From assembly GCA_007120055.1 (NCBI GenBank), contig SKOL01000343.1:1-25538 (forward strand): a stretch of 25,538 nt of DNA, given 5' to 3'. The notes beneath the pieces were generated by a model that made no database searches, had not been told where the DNA came from, and was given only the letters and a program-made list of their open reading frames with translations. The position numbers and the translations under genes are program-made. The stretch is from Anaerobacillus sp. (GTDB lineage: Bacteria; Bacillota; Bacilli; Bacillales_H; Anaerobacillaceae). Shown here one piece after another: positions 25,015 to 25,538 of the stretch; within the stretch, counting starts at the first letter, position 1, and each line of letters starts with the position of its first letter.

Positions 25015-25538
25015 ATGCCAATTATGTCCTATATTGATGCTGTAACATTAGCTATAAAAGAGGAGATGGAACGCGACGATAAAGTTTTCGTTGTCGGTGA
25101 GGACGTTGGTGCCCGCGGTGGCGTATTTAGAGCAACGAACGGTTTATATGAAAAGTTTGGAGAAGAAAGAGTCATTGATGCACCGTTAGCAGAATCAGCG
25201 ATTGCAGGTGTCGGTGTTGGTGCTGCGATGTACGGAATGCGACCAATTGCTGAAATTCAATTTGCTGACTTTATTATGCCAGCGGTGAATCAAATTGTTT
25301 CTGAAGCTGCAAAAATCCGTTATCGTACAAACAATGATTGGAGTTGTCCAATGGTCATCCGTGCTCCTTACGGTGGTGGGGTTCATGGTGCTTTGTACCA
25401 TTCACAGTCTGTAGAAGCAATGTTTGCTAGCATTCCAGGGTTAAAAATTGTGATGCCTTCAACCCCTTATGATGTAAAAGGGTTATTAAAAGCGGCGATT
25501 CGTGATGAAGATCCAGTTTTATTCTTTGAACATAAGCG
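25015..25538 (+). CDS. bkdAB: Branched-chain 2-oxoacid dehydrogenase E1 beta subunit (3'-partial)
   Basis: An open frame from ATG 25015 runs to the window edge with no stop, giving 174 codons of a protein usually about 327 aa. It begins MPIMSYIDAVTLAIKEEM and contains VVGEDVGARGGVF, APLAESAIAGVGVGAAMYG, QFADFIMPAVNQIVSEAAK and APYGGGVHGALYHSQS, the transketolase-like pyrimidine-binding domain of E1 beta. AGGGGG lies at the end of bkdAA, 8 bases ahead of the ATG. It pairs with BkdAA in an alpha2-beta2 enzyme. The lipoyl E2 gene bkdB is expected next, outside the window. Confidence 0.96.
   Translation, partial: MPIMSYIDAVTLAIKEEMERDDKVFVVGEDVGARGGVFRATNGLYEKFGEERVIDAPLAESAIAGVGVGAAMYGMRPIAEIQFADFIMPAVNQIVSEAAKIRYRTNNDWSCPMVIRAPYGGGVHGALYHSQSVEAMFASIPGLKIVMPSTPYDVKGLLKAAIRDEDPVLFFEHK

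Overview
This window is AT-rich chromosomal DNA from an endospore-forming Bacillaceae (Firmicutes). The evidence is the conserved gene order dxs - tlyA - argR/ahrC - recN - spoIVB - spo0A and a downstream branched-chain keto-acid (bkd) operon with its sigma-54 activator. An OLE-type RNA next to its partner membrane protein OapA, together with pyruvate formate-lyase, points to an alkaliphilic, halophilic or facultatively anaerobic member (Anaerobacillus- or Alkalihalobacillus-like). The genus assignment is inference.

Layout. 1-525: a large structured non-coding segment read as OLE RNA, probably cut at the left edge. 530-690: an AT-rich spacer with an inverted repeat. 692-4037: oapA, dxs and tlyA, almost contiguous. 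4043-4490: a cluster of three different hairpin-forming repeats. 4599-6783: argR and recN. 6785-6936: a second copy of a 113-bp repeat, then a terminator. 7021-9386: spoIVB and spo0A, separated by a control region with 0A-box-like sites. 9387-9852: spo0A terminator and an elaborate pflB control region. 9853-12845: pflB and pflA, ending in a terminator. 12874-13010: a second copy of a hairpin repeat. 13057-16108: a compact four-gene operon of SteA-like protein, SteB/MctB-like membrane protein, family 2 glycosyltransferase and MraY/WecA-like membrane transferase. 16179-16412 (minus): small DUF2627 membrane protein. 16584-18656: BkdR-type sigma-54 activator. 18747-18763: a clear -24/-12 promoter, followed by ptb, bcd, buk, lpdV, bkdAA and the first half of bkdAB, which runs off the right edge. 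The bcd-buk gap holds a structured segment and a third copy of the 113-bp repeat.

How the parts work together. Dxs makes DXP for isoprenoids, and the OLE/OapA complex shares its transcript, as in other extremophilic Firmicutes. ArgR, RecN, SpoIVB and Spo0A cover arginine control, DNA repair and sporulation. PflB/PflA give anaerobic pyruvate cleavage, and the palindromes upstream suggest redox (Rex or Fnr-type) control. The bkd operon turns Leu/Ile/Val into branched acyl-CoAs for membrane lipids and ATP, under BkdR and sigma-54.

The most unusual contents are the OLE-OapA locus, the SteA/SteB plus glycosyltransferase operon (possibly a septal or envelope-glycan module), and three families of dispersed hairpin repeats. 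One of these families keeps its loop sequence while its stem arms change together.
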